Part shown: positions 24,349 to 37,357 of the stretch, one piece after another
Layout of the letters: every line of letters starts with the position of its first letter
How positions within the stretch are numbered: the first letter of the stretch is position 1
Source of the DNA: Lyophyllum atratum
Lineage: Eukaryota > Basidiomycota > Agaricomycetes > Agaricales > Lyophyllaceae
Length of the DNA stretch: 64,000 bases
Assembly: GCA_014905825.1 (NCBI GenBank)
Contig: JACGCN010000023.1
Span: 620,001 to 684,000, forward strand
Reading direction: 5' to 3'
Translations under genes and position numbers: made by a program
The notes under the pieces: generated by a model
The model's database searches: none
Seen by the model: only the letters and a program-made list of their open reading frames with translations
What the model was told of the DNA's origin: nothing

Positions 24349-26296
24349 TAATTCTTCTGACGGCGACGATCACCTACCTCCATGAGCTGGCAGCCCTCAA
24401 ATTTTTATTACAGTAATTCGCTTTTGGATAACTCGCTATCAATCCACACGCTTGCGACTTGTCACCACCATCCTGACCTCTCGTTAATTCTGATCAACAA
24501 GCGATTATGTCGAAGCCTTTTCTTTCGTTCATTAGAATGGGGTGGGTTTTGACAGATACTACCACCATCTTTACTCCGCAGCCATCATCAGCCATATACC
24601 ACCCGTCAGTCTTCTGGACAGATTGGTTCCCGGAAATTTGCCTATTCTCTCCAACTCACCCGACCCATCACCGTCGCATGCATCACGTTCCTGGAGATAC
24701 TTCGATGCCCGACGCAGATACCAAGTAACCGCCGAAGCACGAATACACATCACTTTACCCGTCGTTATGTCCTCCCTGGACATCAGCGACGCTCTCGACC
24801 TTGCATGCGCTTACTGTTCTCTAAGGGCTATGCCTCTGCGGAAACATGTGAGTCTAAGTCCGAAAAGTAGCGACTTCCGGACACACAGTCCTCGAGAACT
24901 TGTGATCGAGTCGTCGAAAGTGTCCCACAAACCTCATAGCAGTGGCACGGAGAACTTAACTAAGAAACGGGTGCTTGGCTCGAACACATCATAATGTGGT
25001 AACACGCCGGTGTCGACGGTTGATCCACTTGTTCAACAGCGCCTCAATCGATCCTGAGGGTTCCGACCCAGTGTCCACGTGTTGGAAAGCCTCTCAGTCC
25101 CAACCGGATATTCTTCAGCTTACATCTTCGCACCACCGCAGGTCTTTATTTAGATGCAGACCCGCCCATGGCGGCCCGCTTCCTGGTACGAGATCTCGGG
25201 TTTCGTGTGTAGACCATCTGATAGAGGATTATTTCTGGGCTCAGGGAAAATGACACAGAAACAGACGTAGTTCAGTGTGCCGGTTTCTTGGGCCAGATCT
25301 CAGGGCTGTAGCAGGCATGTACTAAAGCGGAACAATGTGGCCATGGCAAATACTTGTACCCAGTTGCAGACACACCCAGACACACCCTCGATTTTTACCT
25401 CGGATCACGGGCATTTTATCACAAGAGAAGTTTCTTTCAAAGCATGCACCTTACAACAACATGCTCAGCAGACCTAATCTACTCCAGGTAGTTCGTCGTA
25501 TGGTTGATACGGAAGCTAAAGTTACTGGAGAGCATTTACTGGTCACCCGATGACGCTTGAGAACTAATATGGCCATTCTCAAAGCATCTGCCACGATCTT
25601 CCGAGCCTCGTGACGGTGATACGGCCTGTCGCATAGGCGAGAGAAGTTTCCACCTTCAAACGTTTACGTGGCCGATGGCTGACTTGGTTTATCTATTTCA
25701 TCTCAGAATCTAAATCGAATTAAGAGTTGGTGGGGCGATCTCACCACGTACATACTTCACTTCACCGCCGAGTGGCAAGAGGTTGGCTGGATAAGACCAT
25801 AGACGGTAGTCATATGGGTGATCGCCATCGCTCATTCGGCATTATAATTGAAAAGGTTTGGAATTTATAGTTGATTTACAGTTTTGCATGAGATCGCTGA
25901 TCTTAGATAGCCTCTGATGTCAAATTCAAGTCAGCGATTATTCCACATCTAGATGTTCTCAGGAACAGAAAAATCGTTTCACGCATAACCCACACAAGCC
26001 CACACACCATGATGGCATGAGACCATCAGTCACCGTGACGCTGGCGCTTGTGGCAAGGACTTACGGGTCGTGAGAACATCTTTCACATCTTCTTACGTTG
26101 AAATTCCTGCTTTTGTGGATGGTTGCATGTGGTCATATCCGTAAGCTGGCCACATCTAAACTCGAATAACATCTTTTCGATTCGGAATCCGTGCCTCGCT
26201 CGTCCCTATGCGCTTGGCTCCCTCGATATCCCTATTTATACTGATAAATAGCCCGACTCTTTTTCGCACTTGAAGTTCCTATCTTCCACTTCCTCC
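24349..26296. other. 1.9-kb intergenic region
   Basis: No recognisable gene is found. Overlapping frames at 24507-24994 (up to 150 codons without an ATG at the first codon) show no family motif. The right end is the upstream region of the WOPR gene and has a TATA-like element, listed separately. The region length is consistent with the long promoters of regulatory genes. Confidence 0.45.
26233..26240 (+). promoter_or_regulatory. TATA-like element upstream of the WOPR gene
   Basis: The sequence TATTTATA lies 57 bases upstream of the proposed ATG at 26297, a reasonable place for a core-promoter element. This is seen in sequence; function is inferred from position. Confidence 0.4.
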
Positions 26297-27625
26297 ATGT
26301 CATCCGTGCAAAGCCCAACGCTCCAAAACGTGCGCATTCGCTCTGTCCGCGATGCTCTGCAAGTCTTTCACGGCGTCGCCACAAAACGCCTGCCTTTGAT
26401 TACCCGTCGCCTGGACGCTGAGGAACGGAGGGCTATTGTTTCGGGGAATGTCTACGTTTGGTAAGGGGGCGTTTTGCAGCACCTTCCTCCGAATGTGCAG
26501 CTGATTTCCCACTAGGGAGGAGCGTGGAGCAAATACAGAACCCACTGGACTCGGTATGGAAAGATGGTAGGCCGCCTCAGCTGCGTCGTAGCGTGGCGCA
26601 TGACAAGGATCCTCACATGTTTTGTTATCTAGGACTGATGGAATGGGTTGGGGTCCAAGTCGTATGTATTTCTACCTCTGAGACCTTCATGAACGATCTA
26701 ATTGGATGTGCAAGGTGTTCGAGACGTACGGGGCTAATCCTCATGCTCTGTTGTCCGCTGCTGATGTGGTAACCCGTTAACAGGAATTTCTCTTCTATCA
26801 TCAGAAGGAATCGAACTTTAGCGACGACCTTATAAATCCAGTGACACCATGGGCTCAAATGATGCGGTCAGTATTCACTTATCTCTGCTGATCCAATTCA
26901 CCTCGCGACAATGCTTCTAACTTCATAGCATGTTAGGAAACGGGAGCAATCTGTCTCGCACATGCCTGGATACTCGTCGATGCAACCGGAGCGCTTAGTC
27001 AAGCAAACCTACAGCGTCCACGTATCTATTCCAGATGAATTACCCCGCGGCGTTGAGCGAAAATGGCATTTAAGTAAGAGTTAAAGTTAAGTTCGCATAA
27101 AAAAGCAACTGACGCCCCGTAGCTGCTTACTTTAGCCAACCACGTCTCGATGAGCTCGATACCATTGACAGCATACGAGGCGTTGGTGATCTTCCAGTCC
27201 CTGATGGTCTCTTCAAGAGTGCCCGGGCAGGAAAGATACGACGGGACTATCGGAACTCCAGTAAGAAGGTGCAGCAGCCACCTGATCTTGTTATCCGACC
27301 TGAGGGCTATCACGCTATCCACGACCAAGCGTCGTCTCCAAGCTCTCGACATCGGCACCATTCGTCATCCGATCATCATATGTCCCTGTCTTCGCCATTC
27401 TCCGACCGATCCAGGGAATCATCCCCATCTTCTGAATCTCTAAGTCCACTAACTCTCTCTCGGCACGACCAGGCAAAGCTTGTGCCTCTCGAATATCTGC
27501 AAAATGTATCTGGAGCTAGACGCAATCCAGTCGACGAACAATTCTTGAGGCGATTCTCGTCTCAAGCCATCGGCACCGCACCTATATCTTCACGGCTCCC
27601 CAGTAGGACCTCATCATTATCGTGA
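26297..27625 (+). CDS. WOPR (Gti1/Pac2) family transcription regulator
   Basis: WOPR proteins bind DNA and act as master regulators of morphology in fungi (Wor1, Gti1, Pac2, Ryp1). After MSSVQSPTLQ the first exon has the WOPRa box (VRIRSVRDALQVFHGV...LPLITRRLDAEERRAIVSGNVYVW). A GTAAGG...CTAG intron leads to EERGANTE, another to RWTDGMGWGPSR and, after a further exon, EFLFYHQKE. The second box includes KQTYSVHVSIP and WHLTAYFSQPRLDELDTID. The basic link GKIRRDYRN and a long serine-rich, low-complexity tail end at 27625. The start is taken at the ATG 26297, since the frame upstream lacks another ATG. Six or seven exons are inferred. The middle exon near 26717-26770 (VFETYGANPHALL) is an unusual insertion in the domain and may be a mis-splice. 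Confidence 0.87.
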
Positions 27626-29878
27626 CATATCTTTATACTTCTTTCTTTCAAGGACAGCCTGCCTGATATTTGTGTACTCATCAGTAGATAGAAACGAGAT
27701 TGTACCAGGACTACGAAATAGAAACAGCTCCTACTCCCCAGCTGACATAGAGGATGAGTCAGTCGATGAGCTCAAGTGCCGTAATTTTGCCTCTACTATA
27801 CGTGCCCTATTTATAGCCCGAGAATGATTATTACCTAATTCATTAATTAAATTGACGATCGTCGTTTGCTTCCGTGTTGCTTCCGTGTGACCATTATCCA
27901 TCAGATATGAAATCTTCGCACATGGGAGCAAAACTGTGTCCCAAAGTACAGGAAGATAGAATGACTTTCAAGCTTCAAAGACCAGTATTTCAGGACTACC
28001 CCTTTTTTTCTCCGAGATCCCCATGCTATTGGGAAGGTACAGGCTACTTTTCAAGATCAGTGCAAGAATAATATGTTACTTCTATTTCCGTTCCCTTATT
28101 AGTTCTGAATAGATTAGATTCTGACGCAAGCGGCGCAAAAATTCGGTCTCCAGACCAATACCTCACATGGTTGAGAAGCCTGGCTATCAGCGCTCTAGGG
28201 TAGTATAAACTGCAGCCTCGGCCCTCCTGAGCTCATTGTACTTAATACAGAGTCAGCTTAATATACTGTAACTTTCCCTTCGGCCGCCATATCACTCTAA
28301 GTTCTCAGAAGAGATCAAGCTTTTAGAAAATCTTGGGAATCCCCAGATCATAAATAGCGGCCAAAAGGAAGGGCGGTAATGCGATAGCTTCTTGCCTTCC
28401 ATTGGATTTGCGAACGTGCTCCTAAACTAGTAGCATGCAATTCCTCGTACTATTAGTAAGTCCTAGTCTCTGCCCACATGCGATCTTCCAGCAATGCAGA
28501 GTATTTGTTGGGCATAAATTCATCCGCGGCCTGTTCCCAGGACTTGGTTAACAGTACCTCAGCTCTGTCACTCATGGAGTCACTGGGACGCTTTACGAGA
28601 GAGGGGCGAAGCTGACCCTTCTAGACCTCCAGGAATATCTCAAAGTTTGGCCAAACGCCACTGATGTAGAGTAGGCTCCAATCCTGCATACTGCACCAAA
28701 AGAAATCAAGCATTGAATTATGCTCCAGCGTACCACGCGTCCAGTTCGGAGGAAGACCCGCAAAGCCGCGATGAGGAAAAACATCATTGACGTCGGGAGA
28801 AAGCTTTGGGTTCCACCCCCTCGAAAACTCGCACAGGAGAAAGCCATGCCAAGAGTATCTCACAACTTGTTATGTACGTTGTGGCGGCCCGCGGAAGAAG
28901 AATTCCCGTCCGGTACCACCCCGTACAGAAAGCCGAGGTCATCATCCCTGACTCGACAAGCCATGTTGTCGGATTGAGGAAATCTTACGGTCGTGGGCCA
29001 GAGTGTCTCCGGAATTCCTGATTCTTCCTTGTGTTCTGTTCCTCTGTGACAACTGTCCGTCAAGCGCCATCGGGCTACCATGCATGCATGGACTCTGGTG
29101 GCGCTTTGATAATGTCCGCGTCTAATCAGGGGCATGCTATGAAGCATCTACTTGACTGAGATCCATGTACCATTAAGGAAACTGAGGGTTGTGGACGGAA
29201 ATCTGAGCGGTTGAGAATAATGTAGAATCCATGTTGAAGGCGTCCCGTAGTTCCGTGGGGTAGGCATAATCAATCGTTGTGGTCGTTCCCAAGCTAAAAG
29301 TGACTGAGCTTGGTCAACAGCCTGAATTCTGAAAAGATAAATCACCAACTTTCCCTAGCCTTTTGGGGTACCCTTTCGCGATTTCTTCTTCCAAGTTCCA
29401 TATGTTACGTCGTAAAAATCAACTGACATGCATGGAAACGATGAGACTCAGAGGCGCCTGATGATCAGTCTGCTGGAGCACCGTCTAATCGAAACATTCA
29501 GGCTGAAGCCCTGCGTCCCTGAGACGGCGGTATCGGAGTCAAGTCCTAAATGACATATGGTGCATTTTCGGATCCTTATCTAGGGAATCAGAGGATGGGG
29601 GAATCGGGGCGGCGGAAATGACCATCGATGCAGTCTGTGAGATATCGGGCCGGCGGTGAATACAGTTCGGTGTTAGGTCCCTTTATGTGTAAGAAGTAGA
29701 TAGACACCCGTAAAGAGAAGTCGGGGTCAACATTGAATCCGCTGGAAGATATTGGCAGTCGAACGTTGAACGTTGCGGGCTGCTGCAATGATCATACCGC
29801 CGACGTCGGACCGGTGTTTGGCGTGCTTACGTCAGCACGTATGACTTCAGCGGCCGCTGCCTCAGACTGTGACCACAC
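27626..29878. other. 2.25-kb region without a recognised gene
   Basis: I can support no gene here. The minus strand between 28600 and 29800 has a run of short frames (28621-28863, 28860-29147, 29148-29348, 29588-29788), several with protein-like composition and tryptophan-rich stretches, which together might be a decayed or heavily spliced gene. No family is recognised. The right end holds a TTACGTCAG (29827-29835), an ATF/CREB-like half-palindrome about 45 bases before the RMD1-like start. Confidence 0.4.
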
Positions 29879-31798
29879 ATGTCGAGAGCAACAGGAAATC
29901 CTTTAGAACCAAAAGCTCGTGGAGCAAATAGGTCTACAAAAGCTGCCGGGAAGCTAAAGGTTCTTCCCGAGCAGCCAGACACACCCTCTCTGCGTGGAGA
30001 GTCACCAAGAGAGCGGGAGGAAAGCACTGGCACCGGTGGAGATAGCGACGACGGAGATGTGGATGAGGATGATGAGCAAGAGGACGTTGAGGTATGTATC
30101 TCACCGCGTTTTCTTTCGTGTGCGGTCTTTGATCCAAGAGCAGGTATATAATCAAATATCCCTAATCCCGGCGGGGACCGCACGAAGAGATGCTCTGAGG
30201 CTCACCAAGAAGAAGGCGAAATCATTACCCAGAGTCACAGCATACGCGACGGCGGGGTGTGTAATAATTCTCCAGGTGTTTCCCAGTAATTGACGTGTTT
30301 TCCATAGTTCATTCCGCATGGACGACCTGATGAAGTTTTTCAACGCGCGGAGAAATGCATACCACACCAATCCAAAGTTGATAGATGAAGTCATATACAC
30401 GCCATATATCTACGACCCTCCTTCGACAAGTAACGGCGGCACGGGCGTTCCTACTCACGCGACCGGCGATCTTTTGGGCATCCCGGAGCTAAGAGAACAA
30501 GAAGAGGAAGAAGAAAGGAATGAGCATTCCCCTCCGAAGAAGAGGAAGAGTAAATTCGATACGACAGCCACAGAAGCCGAAATATTTCTATTTGATTATG
30601 GGACGGTGGTCATATGGGGTATGACGGAGGCGCAGGAGAGGCGGTTCTTGTCATCAATGTAAGTTCCCTGACTTGTCTTGAGCTTGCTTTATTCATAGGT
30701 TTCTTTGCAGAAAACGCTTTGAAGTGGATAGGCTAAGTAAGTGCATCATGCTTTTCGCACTTTCGCACTTCCTCTCTGACTTATGACATCTTCAGCTCCT
30801 GAAGACATAGAAATGGAAGACCTAAACTATTACTATGCTAATTACAGTCGGTACGTCTGGCGGCTGCTGGTGATGTAGAAATTTTTCTGACGCATCGGGT
30901 CCACAGAATATATAACGACGTGATCACCCTCCGAAAAGGGTCAAGTTACATGTGCGTTACCCGTATCTCAAGACTTGCATCTCGATTTACTATAATTGTT
31001 GTTTCAGGACAAAGCTTTCCTTGTCTCATGCGCTCTCCCAATCTGTGAAAATATCACTGGTTAGTTCTTCGCCTTCTGCAGAAACTATCATTCGATGCTG
31101 ATGCCATCCAGTTCGAGGGACTCATTTCAACGACTATCGAGGAAACTAAAGACATCCCCGAGATCATCAGTGAGACTGGGAAGATAGGAATGCCTCATAA
31201 AGGTACGAAGATCAAACATAGAAACCGCTCCTGGCTTGACGGCAGTTTCCAGAAATCATGCAAAAGATAGGGCAGCTCTTCCTTCTCCGAACAAATATCA
31301 ATTCTGTAGGCTCCGTCTTGGATTCTCCGGTACGCCCATCGTTTTTACAGAAATGTTATCATTTGGATTGACCGCTTGACCAACCTGCGCTGCAGGAGGT
31401 GTTTTGGGTGCGTTATTTCTATCAACGGCTAGCACGCCTGGAGGCTAACTGTATAAACAGAGTTTTCCTGATTTACAACCCCTATACGACGCCGCTCGGA
31501 GCTATCTAGAGATACCTCAGAGGATCGATTTGCTCAATACGCGGGTTGAGGTATTGAACGTTCCCCTCGCTCGAGACCTGGCTATTTATAACCCATCAAT
31601 ATAGGTTCTTCAGGACATGTTACAACTCTTGAAGGAATCTGTCTCAAGTAAACATGCGGAACGACTGGAACAGGTTATAATCGCCCTCATTGCGATTGAA
31701 ATTGGTGCGTGTAACTGGTCTTGACATGCTCATCCCAACACTGACTACTTCCAGTTCTTGGAATGATAACGATTCTTGTCGATGTGATGGCGTATTAG
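29879..31798 (+). CDS. RMD1/Sif2-like DUF155 membrane protein
   Basis: The family (yeast RMD1/RMD8, fission yeast Sif2, human RMND1) comprises membrane-anchored proteins linked to meiotic division, organelle integrity or mitochondrial translation; the exact role here is unknown. The start at 29879 gives a charged N-terminal region (about 75 residues, acidic run DDGDVDEDDEQEDVE). The DUF155 core follows: KSLPRVTAYATAG, FRMDDLMKFF, DEVIYTPYIYDPP, EIFLFDYGTVVIWGMTEAQERRFL, then short exons with KRFEVDRL, EDLNYYYANYSRIYNDVITL, KLSLSHALSQSVKIS and FEGLIS. The C-terminal exons read PDLQPLYDAARSYLEIPQRIDLLNTRVEVLQDML and end in a hydrophobic anchor IEIVLGMITILVDVMAY, the normal family C-terminus. 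About eleven exons, several very short, are inferred. Confidence 0.9.
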
Positions 31799-32029
31799 CA
31801 TCAGTAACCTATCGATTGCGTACTGTGTATCATCAGATCCCCACTTTGGACCTTCATTTTTCCGGATATTACGTATTCCCCTTCCCCGCCAGCGCATGAA
31901 GCTGCAAATGTATTATTACAGAATTCTTAGCGATACAAATCCGTGTCAGGAAGAAAAAAACATAAAATTACACCAATCAGATGCCACCCCTCAAGCTTCA
32001 AGAATCGACATCTAACATCCGGTACCATG

Positions 32030-35000
32030 CTATTGCCGACCGCTCTCCTTGGGTTCCTTCGTACTGCGAGAACTCTCCTTCGTATGGTGAGAACTCTCCT
32101 TGTCCCGAGCACGGGAGCTCGTGGCCGTTCGGCCACTTGGCTTTGTCTGCCTGAAGCACAGGAATTCGATACCAGTCGCACGACGGGTGTCCGCCAACGT
32201 CTTCTTGACACCATCAAGGTTGCTTTGGAGATTCTCGTCCCCAGGCCGTCGGGAGTACGCCTGTGAGATCTTGTTGTATAGATCCGACAGCGTCTTGGCG
32301 GCGGATGGCGTGACATAGCGACCAAGAGTTTGGTGCATAAACTCGATCTCGAGTGTTGCCTGAAGGGACCTATTAGTGATGCGTCACTGTTCAAGCTCAG
32401 GAGGCAGGAACGCACACGAAGCATTCCACCCATGCCGAATCGTTTCACCTGCCGGAAGCACCGTAGTGCCTCCTCTGCAAGCTCGTTGACGAGCGTGCTC
32501 AACGCCCGATCCAAAAGTGACTCAGCCGCACCGCTGACCTGGGCGTGGACGCTGACCAGGTATATCAGCGTCTCATACATGTATGGTCGGATTTCTGCCA
32601 TGTATCTCAGCGAGCGAACGATGACATGAGACGGGCGATCTTACCTGTGGGCTGCGGCGTCTCGTACCAGTCCATGTTGCTGTTGAGGATCCCTCCGCGA
32701 AGCATATCCATTGCGACTTTAGCTTTGGGTTTCACATAGCCATCAAACAGCGTCTTGTCAAGTTCTTGCACTACAGACAACAGCGTCTATAATAGATGTT
32801 AGCTCGTGGAAGAAAAGTGCGCAGATGAACAGCTCGTTACTTGTCTATCCTCGGCAATGGATATCCCCAGCGCAGCCTCAAGCTGGGTAAGCATACTGGG
32901 GATGACGACATTCATAAGATGGGTGAAATTCGAGATGACAACAAGCATCCGAGTGTCCTATCCAGTCATTCAGCAAGCGGAAGTTGTAGTTGTAAGGGAA
33001 GACTTACACCATCACGAAGGTCCAGTAATTCCAATGGATTAGGGCCTGCAGGCATTTGTGCACCCTCAGATACAGGCATTTTCCCGGTGACGATAGGCGA
33101 TTCCGCCGATGCCAAAAGGACAAGACCATCGAGGAAGGCATATATTGCATCGAGGAAGGCCTTGGTCACCTTCGTCACGAACGCTTGAGGCACAGGATTC
33201 TGCTTTGTTGGTTTTGCAAGTGCCGAGGCTGCAAGGTCGACACCGCCCGCAAGCTTGAACGCAGCAGTAGTCAGCTGCCGTTGGAAAAGTTCGATCTGAT
33301 CCAGGTAATGTGTCGCCGACACGTCCGCTGGGCTTGCTACCCATGCTTCAAGATAGTAGAAGAGCTTTGCGTCTGAGCTGAAGATCAGAGAAAGATCGGG
33401 GAGCTGTTGGAAAGAAAAGCCCACCTCGCATCCAGGCGCTGACCAGGACATCCTCAAACCTCCACTTGGCACTCTCCAATAAGCTTTTCAAGCTCGATGA
33501 AACCTCGGGTGAGATCTCCAGTGCATTCAATTCATTGACCGTTTCTTGAATTTCGCCGAGGATTTTCATCAAGTAGTGGGCAGTCGATAGTGAGTGACTG
33601 TCTTTCGGGAGATTTGCTGGTGGCGGATTATTTGCGTTCGGCGATGCCACTGCCATATCGGACAGTGTGAAGAACTCGGAAATTAGGGATATGTAGAGTT
33701 TCACGGCGTCCATGGCCATGGTCCGGCTTTGGGTAGGGCTACGTCGAGCTCTTCCTTCTGACGACTACGGCTACGGTCAGACGAAGTCTGTACACGCAGA
33801 GCGATGTTCAGGAGTACCTTTCTGTATTTGCCCTCCATAAAATTCTTGGAAATTTTGACGAAATTGGGGAGGGACGAGATCATTGTTTCGGAGACGTTTT
33901 TGACCATGTCGAGGATAGCTAGCCAGACGGGTTCAGCTGAGGATCTCGCTACTTGCTGAAGTCAGTGTTTTGTGGAGGGCGTCCGGAAAGCGACATTACC
34001 AATGATAGACTCGGCCTGCTTCTGTTCGAGCCCTATCATCGCGGTCTGTAGTTGTCCCGCAATGTGCGACGCCAGGCTCCCTGGCTCATTCTCGAGTGAT
34101 GTTTTCTCAAGCGTCACTGGTAGAAATTAGGATCCAAAGGTCAGAAATTGCCCAAGTGTTCAATGCACCTTGTATCAAAGTCGTAGCGGAGCGATATGTT
34201 TTCCTCATCTCTCCTAATATATGCTTGTGTTGACTGTCGAAATACGTCCAGATTGGATCATCTCCGGCTTGCAAGTCTAGGAGTACCCTGACAGATCTCG
34301 TAAGGGCCAGTCACATATGAATCGCGTATCCACTCACTCAATAGTTTTCTCCTGATCCTCAAGACTTCTTGCAGGATCCTGTAGTTGCGCGACTAGGACA
34401 CTCCTCATCTCACCCATGGCCTTCTCCACGCTGCCCCACACCTTCTCAAGGATGCGCCGCTGCTGCTGGTCACCGGAAGCTGAGCTTTGTCCTTCCTTGG
34501 GTGTCCCAGCTGGGAGGAGCTGTCCGGGCCGTTGCTCAAGCAGTAGCTTCCCCTTCTTGTAATCGCGCATTGCGACATCGTACCGACCCTAGCCCAGGTG
34601 TGAGATGGACCATGGACGTGCAGTAAGAGAACACTTACTGCCTCAACGGATTCGATGATAAAGCTTGGGAGGTTGAAGAAGAACTTGGACCTCTCGAATA
34701 CCCCAAGTGTGGTGCGGAGCCTTTGCGCTTTCGAGGCATTCTCGAGGACGGGGAGAAAGACTTGGTTAGCTTTCATCGCAGCCTCTGAACTGCTCATTAA
34801 GCCACTGTGAACATTGACAGACGGTGGGACACACGTTTAAGCTGATCCCGTAACGGTCTCGACGCATAGTCCATCTCCGGCGATAGCAGACCTTCTTTCA
34901 TTTCCGCGTAGAGAGCTGTTCCGGATATTCACATGAGGCCTAAGGATACGAGAACACGGAGGACGCACCATCATTGGCAGCTTTCACTGCGACAAACCGA

Positions 35001-35544
35001 TCAAAGTTTTCCTCGACCAGCACCCGGATAGCCTCCGACCGGGCGTCAATGGATGCTTCTAGGTGTGCGATGCCTTGCGCAAGATCTTGATACGTCGCAT
35101 TTGGGTGTACAGCAGATAGAAATGCTTTCGGATCGAAGGACTTGGATGTGATTAGCACAGCGGCCTCTATATCCCGACGAATGATGAGACCCGAAGTGTC
35201 CAATATATGGCTCTGGTTGCTCACTTGATTCCATGTCCATCTCCTTCACACTACGGCGCACGGTGTATCAGTATGAGAGCATCCGAGGATTAATCCATCA
35301 CGTACTTGACATAACCACCGATACCTAGGGGATCACCCTCTCCGTCTCCACTTGTGCTTGTCAACGCGCCTGCCACCGAGTCTTCCAATTCATGATCGAT
35401 ATCCTCCCATTTCCTGACGAGCTAGGATATTCGTACTCAACGAGATGCGCGTAAGACAAGCTCAGCTTACGACGGTCTTAAACTTGAGATACCGTAAGCT
35501 TTGAGGAGTGCGGCTTCGTCCACGTCAATATTCAATTTGGGCAT
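32030..35544 (-). CDS. SEC5: Exocyst complex component SEC5
   Basis: Sec5 is a core exocyst subunit that tethers secretory vesicles at the plasma membrane. The start at 35544 gives [20 protein letters not shown], and PLGIGGYVK follows as expected. Downstream exons carry the Sec5 domain ([40 protein letters not shown], then [12 protein letters not shown]), the long helical rod (for example [44 protein letters not shown]) and the C-terminal block [35 protein letters not shown]. The tail is rich in KESS-type repeats and ends at 32030. Well over ten exons are inferred, and edges are only approximate. It converges with the RMD1-like gene, whose end is 231 bases away. Confidence 0.9.
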
Positions 35545-35871
35545 GTGACGCTCCTCACTCGAACCGCGTCAGTTGTCTGTCGATGGGGAAGTGGGATATC
35601 TCGTTGGCCAAGGGGAAGGATGCAGGGATCAATGTGGTTGCTGCTGAGGCGTTCTTTACCCATGTTTGACCTCAAAGGTATCGGCCTTAGTTACACCCAT
35701 CCGGGCTGCTCGTCGATGCAGGTCTCCGATGTTTCCCATCCAAAACATTAAACGTGTATTTCATAAAGGATATAAAGGTATCAAGGGGGCCTAATGACTG
35801 AAGTAAATATCTTCCATGAAAGTCCCATGAGGTCTCTAGTTAGTAGCCTGGCACTCGTGTATAGGAGTTAT
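35545..35871. other. Short intergenic region between SEC5 and SCS7
   Basis: Both neighbours are on the minus strand, so this segment is the SEC5 promoter plus the 3' flank of SCS7. The plus-strand open frame at 35545-35751 has no motif. Confidence 0.5.
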
Positions 35872-37357
35872 TCATCGGATGGGCAACACCGTATTGAAGA
35901 CGTAATCCCAGATTTTGCCTAGAAAAGTAAAGTTCAGCAAGAAAGTGGGTTGTTGATAGAGTTGAGTTTAACGTACTCGTCACACCAAACCCGAGATCGA
36001 AGTTCTTGTAGTGGTGGGCCAGGTGGTACTTCTTCATTTCTCTGAAGTACGCAGGAAGCTTCGTGTGATGTAGGCTAGAGGAAATGATGAGTATGTGAGG
36101 ACATTAGAGAATGCGAGGACGACTCACGCGTAATGCATGCAATCATACAAGATGTCTGCAAACTGCGTAAGTATGGAGAAAGTGTTGCTTCAAATGGGAC
36201 CTACAGAACGTGAAAGCGCCAGAGATGATACCATTGGCTATCGGAGCAGGGAAGATAATATGCGCAAGGCGAGTAAAGGGAGCCTGCAGGGAGAAGAAGA
36301 GAGCAGGGGGCATCACGAGCCTCAATCTAGGGCGGAATTTGAGGAATGCTATCTGGCAGAGCGACAGTAACGATCTTACCGGTCCATAGGCAGATAGTGA
36401 TGCACACCATGCATCATAAAGTGAAGCGTAAGGAACGCAGGGGTGTCAGGCAGCAACGCGTCGATATGGAAAACGAAACGATGGAAGAAGTACTCCAGAA
36501 GCGTCCACAGCGTGTTTCCGATGAAAAAGCAAGCGAGCGTCTTGATGTAGTTGCTTGCAGGGATCGCCAAAAGAGCGCCGAGGGGAAGAGCCGGGTGTGA
36601 TGTAAAGGCCGGGAGGGGGCCCGACCATTGCAGCACTGACCGCAGGAAGAGGTACGCAGCAATTGGTCCCCAGAACGTGGGTACTACGTACCACATCGTT
36701 CTAGTGTTGTACTGAGGTGTGTTTCAGGACATTCGTCATATTTGAACAGTGGGAGGAAAAGTACCTCAAGAATGTCAGGTCCAAAGAAACGAGCAGACTC
36801 TGGGAGATGGCGGGGCTGGTGAACCTGTTGGAGGTAATACGATTTACTACAGACACGCTGGGCATGAGCCTGGAGTGATGCGCAAGTATGATAGCCAACA
36901 CACCTCCAATTTGCTTCCCAAACCTGTCTCAACAACGGCTTCCTTAAATCAAGGAACTGGTTCTTCTCGAAATCCTTAGCTTCGTCCGTATCATCAGGAT
37001 GGAAGTCATCCGTAGCCTCCCAATCTTTTCCAAAACGCGAAATTCACATCTTTGCCGAAGAAAATACTGAGAAAGCTTACCGTCGCTCACGGTCGTACTG
37101 TCCGTCCCAATTCTGCCAATGACATACTCGTCCAGCATCTCGTACGCAGACTCCGAATGATCATGCTCGTCTTTATCCTTCATCACCTCCCCAACATCCT
37201 TCCCCGCGTATTTGAGAATGTAATCATCGCCTCCCGGATGGTCATTAAGGAACGCTGTAACATTATACACCTTCCCGTGGCGGGATACCCAGCAGCTGGA
37301 CGCGGTCGTGTGGCTCGCGACATCCTCGGCGGTGTAGATGATAAGGCGCTTCGACAT
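35872..37357 (-). CDS. SCS7: Sphingolipid/fatty-acid alpha-hydroxylase (cytochrome b5 fusion)
   Basis: Scs7/FA2H hydroxylates the very-long-chain acyl group of ceramide in the ER. The start at 37357 gives MSKRLIIYTAEDVASHT. Residues about 1-90 are a cytochrome b5 domain with the haem-ligand segment NDHPGGDDYILKYAGKDVGEVM. The hydroxylase domain has the histidine clusters of the membrane di-iron family: EYFFHRFVFH, LTLHFMMHGVHHYLPMD, an exon joining to YDCMHYALHH and EMKKYHLAHHYKNFDLGFGVTS, with helices PIAAYLFLRSVLQW and IKTLACFFIGNTLW. The last exon ends KIWDYVFNTVLPIR with a stop at 35872-35874. Length is about 370 residues over at least seven exons. Confidence 0.93.
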
